This document shows, in pieces, positions 17,201-24,819 of a DNA stretch of 46,401 bases (position 1 is its first letter; each line of letters begins with the position of its first letter). The notes under the pieces were generated by a model. That model worked only from the letters and a program-made list of their open reading frames with translations. It ran no database searches and was not told where the DNA came from. Position numbers and translations under genes: made by a program. This stretch comes from an uncultured Lachnospiraceae bacterium (GTDB taxonomy: Bacteria > Bacillota > Clostridia > Lachnospirales > Lachnospiraceae). The stretch spans positions 1 through 46,401 of the forward strand of contig CAJTRU010000028.1 in the NCBI GenBank assembly GCA_910579085.1, written 5' to 3'.

Positions 17201-19434
17201 ATTTTATTAGCAGTTATTGCATTATCAAACTTAACAATATAGAACTGGTGTTCATTGATGTCAAGTTTCCTTAAAAGGCGTGCACCAACTGTATTCTGTT
17301 TGTCTTCCTGTGAATTCCAGTAATCAATTCTTGCATATTCAAGAGGTGCAGCCTCTTCATAAGCAGCAAATGTCATAAAATTCATTTTATAGTTAGCATC
17401 AAGGGTTATATTTATACCCCTGTCATTTGCTGGGTAAGCTACACCGTCATCCCAGTCGTTTTTAACCCAGTATGAATTATAGTTATTATCTACAACCCCA
17501 AGGGCACTTTTTGCTTCTGTATCAAGAGGGCTGTCAACCATCTTAGCGCCGCCATGTCCGCCATAAGTTGCTGAAACAATATGGGCTGATACAACGCCTT
17601 CACCTTTGGAAGTATTTAACAGTTTATAATTAGGAAGCTGTGGAGGGTTGGAATTCTTTGTTTTACAAAGTGATTCCAAAGAAGGGCTTCCCCATCCAAG
17701 CTGGTTCCATCCAGTAACATAAACTGTATACTCTGTATCTTCATCAAGGTTTTCAATTTTGAAGCTGTTAGTTTCAATAATACCAGTCCCGCCTGTTTTC
17801 TCATCAGGTACAAAACCTGCAACTGCTGGCTTGAACTTGTCATCAGGTTCACTTGATTTCTTGTAGTAAACCATGTAACCACTGGAATCATCCATATCTT
17901 TCCATGTAGCATTAATTGAGTCACGGCCACCAGTTAATTTTAAATTATCAGGTGGGTCTGGTTTAGCCTGTGGTTCTGGCTTTCCAGTTACTTCCTCTGA
18001 CCAAGGGCTCTTCCAGTCACCATTAACAGAACGTACTTTAAGCGTATAAGTTGCAAAGTTAACAAGCTTCTCGTCATTAATAGAGCTTACAGTGTACTTA
18101 TTGCCAGGGACTTTAATAGTGCTTTCAATAACTTCTTCTGACTTTCCAGCAGGTCCCTTTACATAAAGTTCATAGCCAGTTACATTGTTCTGTGGTGTCC
18201 ATGATACATCAAGCTGTTCATTGCCAGGTTTTGGCTCTGCCATAGATGGTATGTCAAGTTTTGGTTCTGGAATTCTTTTTTCCATATCATTGACAAACTC
18301 TACTTTGGCGATATCAGCAAGTTTTTTATCAGCTTTCCTGACCCCATTAATTCGGATTATAACTCTTTTTACTGCAATCTGGCCACCAAAATCCAGGACA
18401 AGAGAACCATCAGACTCGGTTTTTACAGTTGCTGCCCTTGCAGAAGCTTTAAGAAGCTTTGCACTAGCCTTCCTGGTATTGTCACCAGCCTGGTTTGCCA
18501 AAGAAACTGGTATCTCATTACCATCTTTGTCTGTAATTATAACTTCACCAGTTTCAATATCGCTTACAGTTTCACCATTTTCATTTATAAAAGGTGAAAG
18601 AATTTTCATTCCTCCGATTTCAGGCCCATCTGCATCGTTGGCAGCAAGGTCAAACTGGAGGTTTACAGGGTTAGACTCTGAAATGGCTTCGTCTTTTGCT
18701 GGTGTAAGCACAGCACCTTTGCCAGAAGCAAGGCCTGATACATCACCAGATGTACCCTCAACTGGCATTACATCATTATAAATCCATAACTTTTCAACAA
18801 GTGACTGTTGTGGTGCTTCACCAAGGTTTTGTACGATTAACTGTAAATCAGCAATATCTATCTTGCCATCGTTATTCAGGTCAAAACCTTTATTTGATGT
18901 ACTTTCCCATATTAAGTTTAAAAGGCCTGTGGTATCAGCTTCACTTACCTTTCCATCCCCGTTAACATCACCGGCCTGAAGCCATCCAGGATTTGCATCA
19001 GCTTTGCCTGTGTCAACTTTTGCTGCACATACAAGCAGTTTATGTGACCATCCTGCTTCAACTGTGACATTCTGGGTATATGTAGCAAATTTGTCAGCTT
19101 TTACAGTGACAGTTCCTTCACCTGCTGTTACGTTTTCAAAACGTGTTGACAGTGAAGCGGATTTATTTGCAAAATCCAGTTCTTTTGTTTCACCCTTGAA
19201 TTCTATAGTTACTTTTCCTGTATATTCAAGGAAGGGGCGTACTTCTATTTCCAGGTTTCCAGTATTTGCAGTTGCTGCTCTTTTTCCAGAACTGGAAGCT
19301 TTAGCAGGCTGTACTTCAGAAAGTATCCCAGTTCTGGCAGCTTTAGCAGATGCCATGTGGGCAGGTACAACAAAACCTGTTAATGACTGTAGAAGCAGAC
19401 AGCCAGTTAGCAGTGTTGCTATTTTTTTTCTCAT
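14212..19434 (-). CDS. Secreted M60-family (mucin-type) zinc metalloprotease with N-terminal dockerin
   Basis: A 1740-residue exported protein. Order: signal peptide (1-32); small beta domain (about 55-140); type-I dockerin (about 152-203) with two calcium loops, DVNGDGKVSEAD and DLNNDGKIDIAD; a cohesin/CBM-like region (about 210-385); two Fn3 domains (about 398-487 and 492-598); a discoidin-like F5/8-type C domain (about 611-768); the M60 catalytic region (about 833-1300); an Fn3-like domain; a second discoidin-like domain (about 1415-1585); and a C-terminal beta domain. The gluzincin site is HEIGH (His1131, Glu1132, His1135) with Glu1146 ten residues later, matching M60 HExxH-x(n)-E. M60 enzymes cut O-glycosylated mucins, and discoidin domains often bind glycans, so host mucin is the likely target. 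Start: ATG 19434 follows AGAAAGG and opens the signal peptide; a 36-residue upstream extension is untranslated leader. Confidence 0.92.
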   Translation of the reverse strand: MRKKIATLLTGCLLLQSLTGFVVPAHMASAKAARTGILSEVQPAKASSSGKRAATANTGNLEIEVRPFLEYTGKVTIEFKGETKELDFANKSASLSTRFENVTAGEGTVTVKADKFATYTQNVTVEAGWSHKLLVCAAKVDTGKADANPGWLQAGDVNGDGKVSEADTTGLLNLIWESTSNKGFDLNNDGKIDIADLQLIVQNLGEAPQQSLVEKLWIYNDVMPVEGTSGDVSGLASGKGAVLTPAKDEAISESNPVNLQFDLAANDADGPEIGGMKILSPFINENGETVSDIETGEVIITDKDGNEIPVSLANQAGDNTRKASAKLLKASARAATVKTESDGSLVLDFGGQIAVKRVIIRINGVRKADKKLADIAKVEFVNDMEKRIPEPKLDIPSMAEPKPGNEQLDVSWTPQNNVTGYELYVKGPAGKSEEVIESTIKVPGNKYTVSSINDEKLVNFATYTLKVRSVNGDWKSPWSEEVTGKPEPQAKPDPPDNLKLTGGRDSINATWKDMDDSSGYMVYYKKSSEPDDKFKPAVAGFVPDEKTGGTGIIETNSFKIENLDEDTEYTVYVTGWNQLGWGSPSLESLCKTKNSNPPQLPNYKLLNTSKGEGVVSAHIVSATYGGHGGAKMVDSPLDTEAKSALGVVDNNYNSYWVKNDWDDGVAYPANDRGINITLDANYKMNFMTFAAYEEAAPLEYARIDYWNSQEDKQNTVGARLLRKLDINEHQFYIVKFDNAITANKIRLCVGRGYTRAEMRIGEIRFYNYDSLEDDIMGLYSDEMHSTLRSDVETGTIDALEKRLEKPDSESGEKHPLYKELKLELETARDILNNKPSPSYEVINTITGKKDGHLGFGGLNPWQPLGKTVYAGETLVVYVGHNTKRTGDSTNLNLVMTQYHAESASLAKSSAALKIGRNEITVPQIADKNFERGGQLYVAYSGNNTADKYAVRVLGGSDIPVLNVYRKTGAERTSAIRAYVDSLEKHTANIEAKHTELHKGKEKPVDYEYDQTNCILNATDIMMEKMMYSLPATQVWGPLASKEDKVAALDTALQAMEDTMALFYQHKGLSDDAGTVRGNNALPSQHLNIRYMRMFSGAFMYAAGNHIGIEYGSCNIASGASSMASFGWGIAHEIGHDINQGTYAVAEVTNNYFAQLLTGTQRYTLENVYKKVTSGTIGRASNVFTQLALYWQLHLAFDDQEDDHHIYDNYEDQFNNLFFARVDTYSRNPAKAPQAGLVLGDSEQNLMRLSCAAANKNILPFFERWGMVPDADTIAYAAKYGEPDTKALYYVNNNARDYRVNHPGEAGTIKGRDVITAATASAVSNQVKVSIETSEDTDLILGYEIIRSMTSNGVTESQVVGFQPVNPNGGTTVFTDTISTINNRVMSYKVKAVDQFLNYSNEKEAGQVKIQTDGILDKSLWTVETNMTSDEDTEIETDDDDPDSGYDEKNPGSVTAKTEHTIDRIIDNKADSVYNGKASEGAAEIIIDMHDIKEVTSLKYSGTNVLNSGNAKIYVSTDGSNWTTVSTWTKINPAGSAQMVWFDSVKADENNKWIGTYDARYVKLAITGLDEVSINEIDVCGPTGDNIEFHKTESGTPSIGLLSAEFKYGDKAEDVIPAGSLIFTGVYKGNPAYNIVMLYDTEGNVIGAKDGETKAGQVILAPDPGNGNLGETSDGTWVYYVEPGQFDADALTGKGVRGELYRVDDALTLEGERITSDTLVIQIPSTLPSITLTGNTVPGTN

Positions 19435-19708
19435 ACTAATATTCCTTTCTATAAAATACTGTGGAAACAAAGTGCCATGCAGGTACGCTGGAATACCTGC
19501 CAGCCAATGCTGTCCCTGTATTATCTGGGCATTTACATACATATTATCTGGCTTTTGTTACAATAGCAGGTGTAGTTAAAGAGGCACTACAGTAACAATT
19601 AAGACCCTTTGAAATAAGGGTCTTACGTAAAAAACATGTATATAATATTTACAGTAAACAGCACTGGACTTATACGAATATAATAGTATATATTAGTAAA
19701 ATTTGCAA
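19435..19708 (-). promoter_or_regulatory. Promoter and long leader of the M60 protease gene
   Basis: On the minus strand, TTGCAA (19708-19703), 17 bases and TATTAT (19685-19680) form a good promoter, giving a leader of about 240 bases. The leader holds a hairpin with 9-bp arms (19601-19624) and two direct copies of TATTATCTGG (19519-19528 and 19542-19551, plus-strand coordinates), set 23 bases apart. It also holds a CAGGTA/TACCTG hairpin (about 19483-19502). No known riboswitch was recognised. Confidence 0.5.
19601..19624. terminator. Hairpin between the GNAT and M60 genes
   Basis: AAGACCCTT (19601-19609) and AAGGGTCTT (19616-19624) form a perfect stem with a six-base loop. It lies 120 bases after the GNAT stop, so it may end that transcript. 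It also lies inside the proposed M60 leader, where it could attenuate. The T-run is weak. Confidence 0.5.
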
Positions 19709-19743
19709 TAGTTATTGTGATAATTTCCAGAACATAGGAATTG

Positions 19744-20253
19744 CTAATGCCGTATAACATAACGGTAATGTGGCATATCTATCCCCCGGTAATGTTTTGT
19801 CCAGGTATCTGTTATTGCCATACCATTTCTAATAGCTACATTTTGGGAGGCAATATTTATATCCCTTATAATAGAGCAGACTTCATCTGCTTTTAAAACT
19901 TCAAAAGCATATTTTATACACGCATTTGCTGCTTCTGTTGCATAACCTTTGTGCCAGTATAACCTGTTAAAAAGATAACCTGTTTCCAGCACTTCCATTT
20001 CTTTCCAGGGTTGCATTGTAAGTCCGCACTGGCCAATCATTTCACCAGTTTCTTTTAGTATTACTGCCCATAATCCAAAATTCCATTTTTGATAACGTGA
20101 AAGCTGCCTGTCAAGCCATTCATGTACTTCATTATCATTGAAAGCACCTTCATACGCATACATTGTATCTTCATCCTGCAAAATTTTACACAAAGAATTG
20201 AAGTCTGTCTGCTTCATCTCCCTAAAATACAATCTTTCTGTTTCAAGTATCAT
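19744..20253 (-). CDS. GNAT-family N-acetyltransferase (RimJ/RimL type)
   Basis: A 169-residue acetyl-CoA-dependent acetyltransferase. The N-terminal pattern ILETERLYFREM and the later IGQCGLT strand, plus WHKGYATEAANACIKYAF (about residues 104-121) as the acetyl-CoA pyrophosphate loop and helix, match the RimJ/RimL branch. The segment ASQNVAIRNGM near the end is the usual NxxxxxxxxxxGF-type helix. The substrate may be a protein N-terminus or a small amine and cannot be told. GGAGGT precedes the ATG, and a promoter (TTGCAG, 17 bases, TATAAT) lies just upstream. It seems to stand alone between the M60 gene and coaE. Confidence 0.88.
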   Translation of the reverse strand: MILETERLYFREMKQTDFNSLCKILQDEDTMYAYEGAFNDNEVHEWLDRQLSRYQKWNFGLWAVILKETGEMIGQCGLTMQPWKEMEVLETGYLFNRLYWHKGYATEAANACIKYAFEVLKADEVCSIIRDINIASQNVAIRNGMAITDTWTKHYRGIDMPHYRYVIRH

Positions 20254-20287
20254 GCCTTACCTCCATAACCCCTGGTTTATATACATG

Positions 20288-20316
20288 ATTATAAAATATT
20301 TAGCTTATACCTGCAA
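20288..20316 (-). promoter_or_regulatory. Promoter of the GNAT gene
   Basis: On the minus strand, TTGCAG (20316-20311), 17 bases, TATAAT (20293-20288), about 35 bases before the start codon. Confidence 0.6.
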
Positions 20317-20430
20317 TATTGTATTTACAACCAGGCACATCCGTTTCATAAAAACCTATGTTCTGGAAATTATCTTATACATGCAGTTTTTTAACAGGAT
20401 AAAGTGCTTTATATATTTATTAGAAGTATG

Positions 20431-20460
20431 GTGACAATTATAAGAAATATATGGTATAGT
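20431..20460 (+). promoter_or_regulatory. Candidate promoter of coaE
   Basis: GTGACA (20431-20436), 18 bases, TATAGT (20455-20460), 55 bases before the start. Both boxes differ from consensus by one base. Confidence 0.5.
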
Positions 20461-20514
20461 ATATAACATCAGAAAAGGAGATGTACAAAGCAGAATTATA
20501 AGGAAGTGTGGATT

Positions 20515-21102
20515 ATGTATGTTATAGGTATTACAGGCGGTGTTGGAAGTGGCAAGTCACTTGTGGCAAAGATTGCCAGCAGGAAGTATAATGCAGGCCT
20601 TCTAATAGCTGATGAACTGGGGCATGTTGTAACAGAACCAGGGAAACCAGCATATAAAAAGATTATAGAAATATATGGCACTGGTATTTTAGGGCAGGAT
20701 GGCAGTATTGACAGGAAGAAGCTTGCAGATATTATATTCAGTGATGATAAGGCACGTTTTGCCATAAATTCGGTAATACACCCTGAAGTAATGTTATATA
20801 TTGAAGATTATATTAATGAAAGGAAAGGGCAGGATGGTTATATAATACTTGAAACAGCTATTATGTATGAAACTGGCTGTGACAGGTTTTGTGATGAAAC
20901 CTGGTATGTATATGTTCCAGAAGATGCCAGGATAAAGAGGCTCTCTGAAAACAGAGGATATACAGAAGAAAAATCACGTTCAATTATAAAAAAGCAGAAA
21001 CCAGATAGTTTTTTTATGGAAAGGGCGGCAAGGATTATTGATAATACAGGCAGTATAAAAGATTTAGAAAGTATAATAGCAGGTCTGCCTGGCAAATTAT
21101 AA
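20515..21102 (+). CDS. coaE: Dephospho-CoA kinase
   Basis: A 195-residue soluble kinase that phosphorylates the ribose 3'-hydroxyl of dephospho-CoA, the last step of coenzyme A synthesis. The P-loop GGVGSGKS (residues 8-15) is at the N-terminus, followed by the family DELGH segment and the lid region ENRGYTEEKSRSIIKKQ (about 142-158). Length is normal. An in-frame GTG at 20506 exists, but it overlaps the AAGGAAG ribosome site (20500-20506), which is correctly spaced for ATG 20515. It appears monocistronic, ending in a strong bidirectional terminator. Confidence 0.95.
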   Translation: MYVIGITGGVGSGKSLVAKIASRKYNAGLLIADELGHVVTEPGKPAYKKIIEIYGTGILGQDGSIDRKKLADIIFSDDKARFAINSVIHPEVMLYIEDYINERKGQDGYIILETAIMYETGCDRFCDETWYVYVPEDARIKRLSENRGYTEEKSRSIIKKQKPDSFFMERAARIIDNTGSIKDLESIIAGLPGKL

Positions 21103-21123
21103 AAAAGATGGTTGCTGTAGTAA

Positions 21124-21170
21124 AATATACCAGGACATGTTTATAGTTTACAGATATGTCCTGGTATATT
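21124..21170. terminator. Bidirectional terminator between coaE and the UDP-sugar pyrophosphorylase gene
   Basis: Perfect 15-bp arms AATATACCAGGACAT (21124-21138) and ATGTCCTGGTATATT (21156-21170) lie between converging genes, with A- and T-rich ends on both sides. Confidence 0.85.
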
Positions 21171-21207
21171 ATATCCAATGTTTCTTATTGTGATTATAAA
21201 ATTGTAA

Positions 21208-22434
21208 TTATAAAGTTATTCCATTTTCTTCCAGAAGCTTCCGTGCGCTTTCTATTGAGTCTATGCCAGTTTTATTCTTAATTGGCGCAAATTCCTTATT
21301 CCTTTCAACTTCAAATGGAAGACATGTATCAAGCATGTGTATCATGTCCAGTATCAGCGTTTCAAATTTATAGCCATTTGGCTCTTCTGGGTCAATAAAA
21401 TTACCATTTTCATCCATATAAGGGATTTTCTTTTCAACAATATGCAGAGGAAGTTCATTGTTGCATATTTCTTCAAGGTCACTTTCTTTGAAAAGGTAGT
21501 TTAATATTACACCAAAATTATAAGCAGGTTCACCATTTTCATCCTTTGTATTGCGGAGCTGTTCTGTCTGCTCATAATATTCAACAATGGAAGGGCGTCC
21601 GTCTTCAAGGCACATTACACCAACTTTTTCGTCAGGGTCTGCTTTACGCACTACCTTTGCACCAGCAGAGCAGTTTTTGTGTATTACAGCACCAATAAAA
21701 CATGGGTCAGCAATACGCTGCAATACATTATCTACGGCAAAAACATTAAGCCATTCAATTCCTGTTTTATGGATAAATTCTGTAATCCCTGCATTTTTCA
21801 TTGAAGAATACCATCCGCCATTGCCATTTGGTGAAGTTGCAATTTTGTATTTATCTTCCATATAGACTTTGCCCTGGTATGTTGCGGCTGGTGCCATGTC
21901 CTGTTTAAAGAAATGGATATAACCAGGGTCATATGTGAAGTAATCATGTTCTTTGAAAAATGCAACAGTGGTATCATGGTTTTTATCACTTGTCATTATA
22001 AAGAGATGTATCCATGTGCCAGCCATATCAACAACATCAAGCAGGTTTCTTATAATACGCTGGAAGATGTATACAGGTTTTGTAATGCCGATATCATACA
22101 TTCCTTTTGGGTTAGCAGACCCCAGGCGTGTCCCCATGCCTCCTGCAAGCAGGACAGCACCCGCTTTGCCAGCACGTATTGTTTCAATTCCTGTTTTAAT
22201 GAATTCTTCCTTGTTTGTTTCAATTTCAGGAAGTGTCATTGCTTTAATTGGTGTAATTTCTCCACGTGTAGTTTCTTTAATACCGCCAGTAACATTTGCA
22301 GTTACTGAAAAATCAGTCCCGGCAATCTGGGCGGTAAGCATTTCCTGGTGTTCCTGGCTTAATTCATTATAGTATTCCAAAACATGTTCCTGTCCATATT
22401 TTGAGAGTTTATCCTTAGCCTCATTAAAATCCAT
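21208..22434 (-). CDS. UDPGP-family UTP-dependent sugar-1-phosphate uridylyltransferase
   Basis: A 408-residue nucleotidyltransferase of the eukaryote-like UDPGP family, which makes UDP-glucose or UDP-N-acetylhexosamine from UTP and a sugar phosphate. The nucleotide-binding signature LAGGMGTRLG (residues 96-105) and the following NPKGMYD are clear. These are unlike the bacterial GalU type. Gut Firmicutes often use this family for UDP-GlcNAc/GalNAc or UDP-glucose; the exact sugar is not evident. Start: two in-frame ATGs exist (22446 and 22434). AGAAAGG touches the first and suits the second better, so I chose 22434 with moderate confidence. It probably feeds cell-surface glycan synthesis. Confidence 0.88.
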   Translation of the reverse strand: MDFNEAKDKLSKYGQEHVLEYYNELSQEHQEMLTAQIAGTDFSVTANVTGGIKETTRGEITPIKAMTLPEIETNKEEFIKTGIETIRAGKAGAVLLAGGMGTRLGSANPKGMYDIGITKPVYIFQRIIRNLLDVVDMAGTWIHLFIMTSDKNHDTTVAFFKEHDYFTYDPGYIHFFKQDMAPAATYQGKVYMEDKYKIATSPNGNGGWYSSMKNAGITEFIHKTGIEWLNVFAVDNVLQRIADPCFIGAVIHKNCSAGAKVVRKADPDEKVGVMCLEDGRPSIVEYYEQTEQLRNTKDENGEPAYNFGVILNYLFKESDLEEICNNELPLHIVEKKIPYMDENGNFIDPEEPNGYKFETLILDMIHMLDTCLPFEVERNKEFAPIKNKTGIDSIESARKLLEENGITL

Positions 22435-22576
22435 ATTAATAACCATACCTTTCTTAAATAAAACATTGTCCAGTTTTATGTTTTCTGTATTTTTTATATA
22501 CCAGACTGGATATGGCTTTATTATACATTATCAGAATATAGGCTGCAAGATAAACTTTAAAGCCGTGGCTGGTGGT

Positions 22577-23803
22577 TTATTTATCTTTTAATTCTGTAAA
22601 AGAACCCTGTTTCATTGCACGTACTTTTGATGAAAGCCCAAACAGGTTGATAAATCCTTCTGCATCTTTATGGTTATACAGTTCACCTGTTGTAAATGAA
22701 GCAATAGACTCACTATATAATGAATATGGGGAAGTTGTACCCATTTTTATTATATTGCCTTTGTAAAGCTTAAATTTAACTTCACCTGTAACGTATTTCT
22801 GTGTTGAGTCAATAAATGCCTGTACTGCTTCGCGTAAAGGAGTAAACCATTTTCCTTCATATACGATATCTGCAAATTTATTGCCCATATCTTTTTTAGC
22901 TGTATATGTGTCACGGTCAAGTATTAATTCTTCAAGCTGCTGGTGTGCTTCCATAAGGATTGTACCACCTGGTGTTTCATATACACCACGTGATTTCATG
23001 CCAACTACACGGTTTTCAACAATATCAATAATACCAATGCCATGTTTGCCGCCAAGGCTGTTTAATGTACGTATAATATCAGAAACTTTCATTTCTTTTC
23101 CATTAAGGGTTTTTGGAACGCCCTGTTCAAATGTCATAGTAACTACTTCGCCCTCTTCTGGTGCATTTTCAGGTGTTGTGCCAAGTACAAGAAGGTGGCT
23201 GTAGTCAGGAGCATTAGCAGGGTCTTCAAGTTCAAGCCCTTCATGGCTTATATGCCATAAGTTCCTGTCACGGCTGTAGCTGTTGTCAGCAGAAAATGGG
23301 AGATTAATACCATGTTCCTTACAATATTCAATCTCAGACTCACGGGAATCCATAGTCCACTTGTCATCCCTCCATGCAGCAATAATCTTTAAGTCAGGTG
23401 CAAGTGCTTTAATTCCAAGTTCAAAGCGTACCTGGTCATTGCCCTTGCCTGTTGCACCGTGGCAGATAGCTGTTGCACCTTCAATACGTGCAATTTCAAC
23501 AAGCCTTTTAGCAATAAGCGGGCGTGCCATAGATGTGCCAAGCAGGTATTTGTTTTCATAAATAGCATTTGCCTGCACGCAAGGTACAATATATTCATCA
23601 CAGAATTCGTCTGTTACATCTTCAATGTATAACTTTGCAGCGCCACATGCCTTAGCCCTTTCATCAAGGCCATCCAGTTCACTTTCCTGTCCTACATCAA
23701 TACATACACAGATAACTTCATAATCATAGTTTTCTTTTAACCAAGGTATAATAGCTGTTGTGTCCAGTCCTCCAGAATAAGCGAGAATAACTTTTTCTTT
23801 CAT
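22577..23803 (-). CDS. argG: Argininosuccinate synthase
   Basis: A 408-residue enzyme that joins citrulline and aspartate with ATP to give argininosuccinate in arginine synthesis. The N-type ATP-pyrophosphatase loop AYSGGLDTT (residues 8-16) opens the protein, and the family segments GKGNDQVRFE and YSRDRNLWHISHEG are intact. GGAGG sits six bases before ATG 23803; codons further upstream are in frame but belong to the leader. An excellent promoter (TTGCAT, 17 bases, TATAAT) lies at 23840-23868. A palindromic A/T-rich site further upstream may be an ArgR operator. argH is not adjacent, so the rest of the pathway must be elsewhere. Confidence 0.96.
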   Translation of the reverse strand: MKEKVILAYSGGLDTTAIIPWLKENYDYEVICVCIDVGQESELDGLDERAKACGAAKLYIEDVTDEFCDEYIVPCVQANAIYENKYLLGTSMARPLIAKRLVEIARIEGATAICHGATGKGNDQVRFELGIKALAPDLKIIAAWRDDKWTMDSRESEIEYCKEHGINLPFSADNSYSRDRNLWHISHEGLELEDPANAPDYSHLLVLGTTPENAPEEGEVVTMTFEQGVPKTLNGKEMKVSDIIRTLNSLGGKHGIGIIDIVENRVVGMKSRGVYETPGGTILMEAHQQLEELILDRDTYTAKKDMGNKFADIVYEGKWFTPLREAVQAFIDSTQKYVTGEVKFKLYKGNIIKMGTTSPYSLYSESIASFTTGELYNHKDAEGFINLFGLSSKVRAMKQGSFTELKDK

Positions 23804-23839
23804 TGTAATTCCTCCTAAAATAAATTGTTTATACCGCAT

Positions 23840-23868
23840 ATTATACAGCCACATTTATATTTATGCAA
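23840..23868 (-). promoter_or_regulatory. Promoter of argG
   Basis: On the minus strand, TTGCAT (23868-23863), exactly 17 bases and TATAAT (23845-23840), 37 bases before the start codon. Confidence 0.75.
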
Positions 23869-23905
23869 TAGTGATTTTTTGATTTATACAAAAATATCTG
23901 GATTT

Positions 23906-23939
23906 TTAATAAATATACATATTTATGCATATTTATTAA
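23906..23939. promoter_or_regulatory. A/T palindrome upstream of argG, possible ArgR site
   Basis: TTAATAAATAT (23906-23916) and ATATTTATTAA (23929-23939) are perfect inverted copies. Inside lies a second near-palindrome, TAAATATACATATTTA. Arginine-repressor boxes are A/T-rich 18-base palindromes of this general kind. It lies about 40 bases upstream of the argG -35, between divergent genes. The consensus TGAAT core is missing, so the assignment is tentative. Confidence 0.35.
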
Positions 23940-23940
23940 T

Positions 23941-24063
23941 TTTATAAATCTTTATAAAATCTATATAAACCAGTGTTACCATTTAATTATACAAAGGCTG
24001 GCCAGACGGTTTGCCATCCAGAAAGGCCCTGGTGTTCTTATGCTGGTGGCGTGCCAGCTTTGT
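23941..24063 (+). promoter_or_regulatory. Repeat cluster and structured leader before the ABC transporter operon
   Basis: Three near-repeats of about 10 bases (TTTATAAATC, TTTATAAAAT, CTATATAAAC; 23941-23970) precede a -10-like TTATAC (23987-23992). A GC-rich imperfect hairpin follows: ACAAAG-G-CTGGC (23991-24002) with GCCAG-CTTTGT (24053-24063), and CCATCCAG (24014-24021) with CTGGTGG (24043-24049). The repeats could bind the response regulator encoded in the operon, and the hairpin may be an attenuator followed by TTTG. No known RNA family was recognised. Confidence 0.4.
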
Positions 24064-24108
24064 TTGTAAAATACAATTTATATAAATAAGGAAAGGAAAT
24101 TTGGTAAC

Positions 24109-24819
24109 ATGGATATTATTTTAAAAACAAATGCTCTTTGTAAAAAATTTAGAGGACAGATGGCTGTAAACAATTTATCACTTGAAATTGAGAGAAATTC
24201 AATTTATGGTCTTTTAGGACCAAACGGGGCTGGGAAATCTACTACATTAAAAATGATGGCAGGAATTTTGCGTCCTACATCTGGTTTAATTGAATTTAAC
24301 GGGCATAAATGGAGGCAGGCTGATTTAACTAAAACAGGAGCATTAATTGAAGAGCCGCCGGTTTATGGGAATTTAAGTGCAGAAGAAAACCTTGAAGTAA
24401 AAAGGCTTGTTCTTGGGCTGCCTAAAAAGCGTATTAAAGAGGTTTTAGAAATTGTAAACCTTACAGGCACTGGCAGGAAGAAAGCGGGAAATTTTTCAAT
24501 GGGCATGAAGCAGCGTCTTGGCATTGCACTTGCGCTGCTGGCCAATCCAGAGTTTCTTATACTTGATGAACCTTTAAACGGGCTTGACCCGCTGGGCATA
24601 CAGGAGTTAAGGGAATTAACCAGGTCTTTGCCTGGAAAGGGCATTACAGTAATATTTTCAAGCCATATTTTAAGCGAAGTGGAACAGGTTGCAGACCATA
24701 TTGGCATTATTGCAGGAGGGGTACTTGGGTACAGTGGCAAAGTAAACCAGAATGGCAGCCTGGAAGAACTGTTTATGCAGGTTGTAATGGATAACAGGAA
24801 GGAGGAGGGGATATGTTAA
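24109..24819 (+). CDS. LanF/BcrA-type ABC transporter ATP-binding protein
   Basis: A 236-residue ATPase subunit of an export-type ABC transporter. Walker A GPNGAGKST (residues 37-45), the signature FSMGMKQRLG, Walker B FLILDEP and a switch His after SSH are visible. The signature is the variant typical of the bacitracin and lantibiotic-protection group. It is first in an operon with two permease genes (overlap of seven bases with the first), a response regulator and a sensor kinase. This order matches self-protection or antimicrobial-peptide-sensing modules. No lantibiotic synthesis gene is present, so resistance to foreign peptides is more likely than self-immunity. Confidence 0.9.
   Translation: MDIILKTNALCKKFRGQMAVNNLSLEIERNSIYGLLGPNGAGKSTTLKMMAGILRPTSGLIEFNGHKWRQADLTKTGALIEEPPVYGNLSAEENLEVKRLVLGLPKKRIKEVLEIVNLTGTGRKKAGNFSMGMKQRLGIALALLANPEFLILDEPLNGLDPLGIQELRELTRSLPGKGITVIFSSHILSEVEQVADHIGIIAGGVLGYSGKVNQNGSLEELFMQVVMDNRKEEGIC

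Noticed and set aside
18185..18781. Open frames antisense to the M60 protease gene, including 19004-19579
   Set aside because: They lie wholly inside a well-supported gene with recognisable domains and lack ribosome sites.
19435..19542. N-terminal extension of the M60 protease upstream of the signal peptide
   Set aside because: The 36 upstream residues would bury the signal peptide, and the ribosome site AGAAAGG serves ATG 19434.
19519..19551. Link between the TATTATCTGG repeats here and the TATCTGGCA repeats at 41851 and 41891
   Set aside because: Only six bases are shared and the contexts are unrelated, so chance is enough.
23991..24063. Known riboswitch (c-di-GMP, T-box, preQ1) before the ABC operon
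   Set aside because: None of the conserved core sequences of these classes is present.
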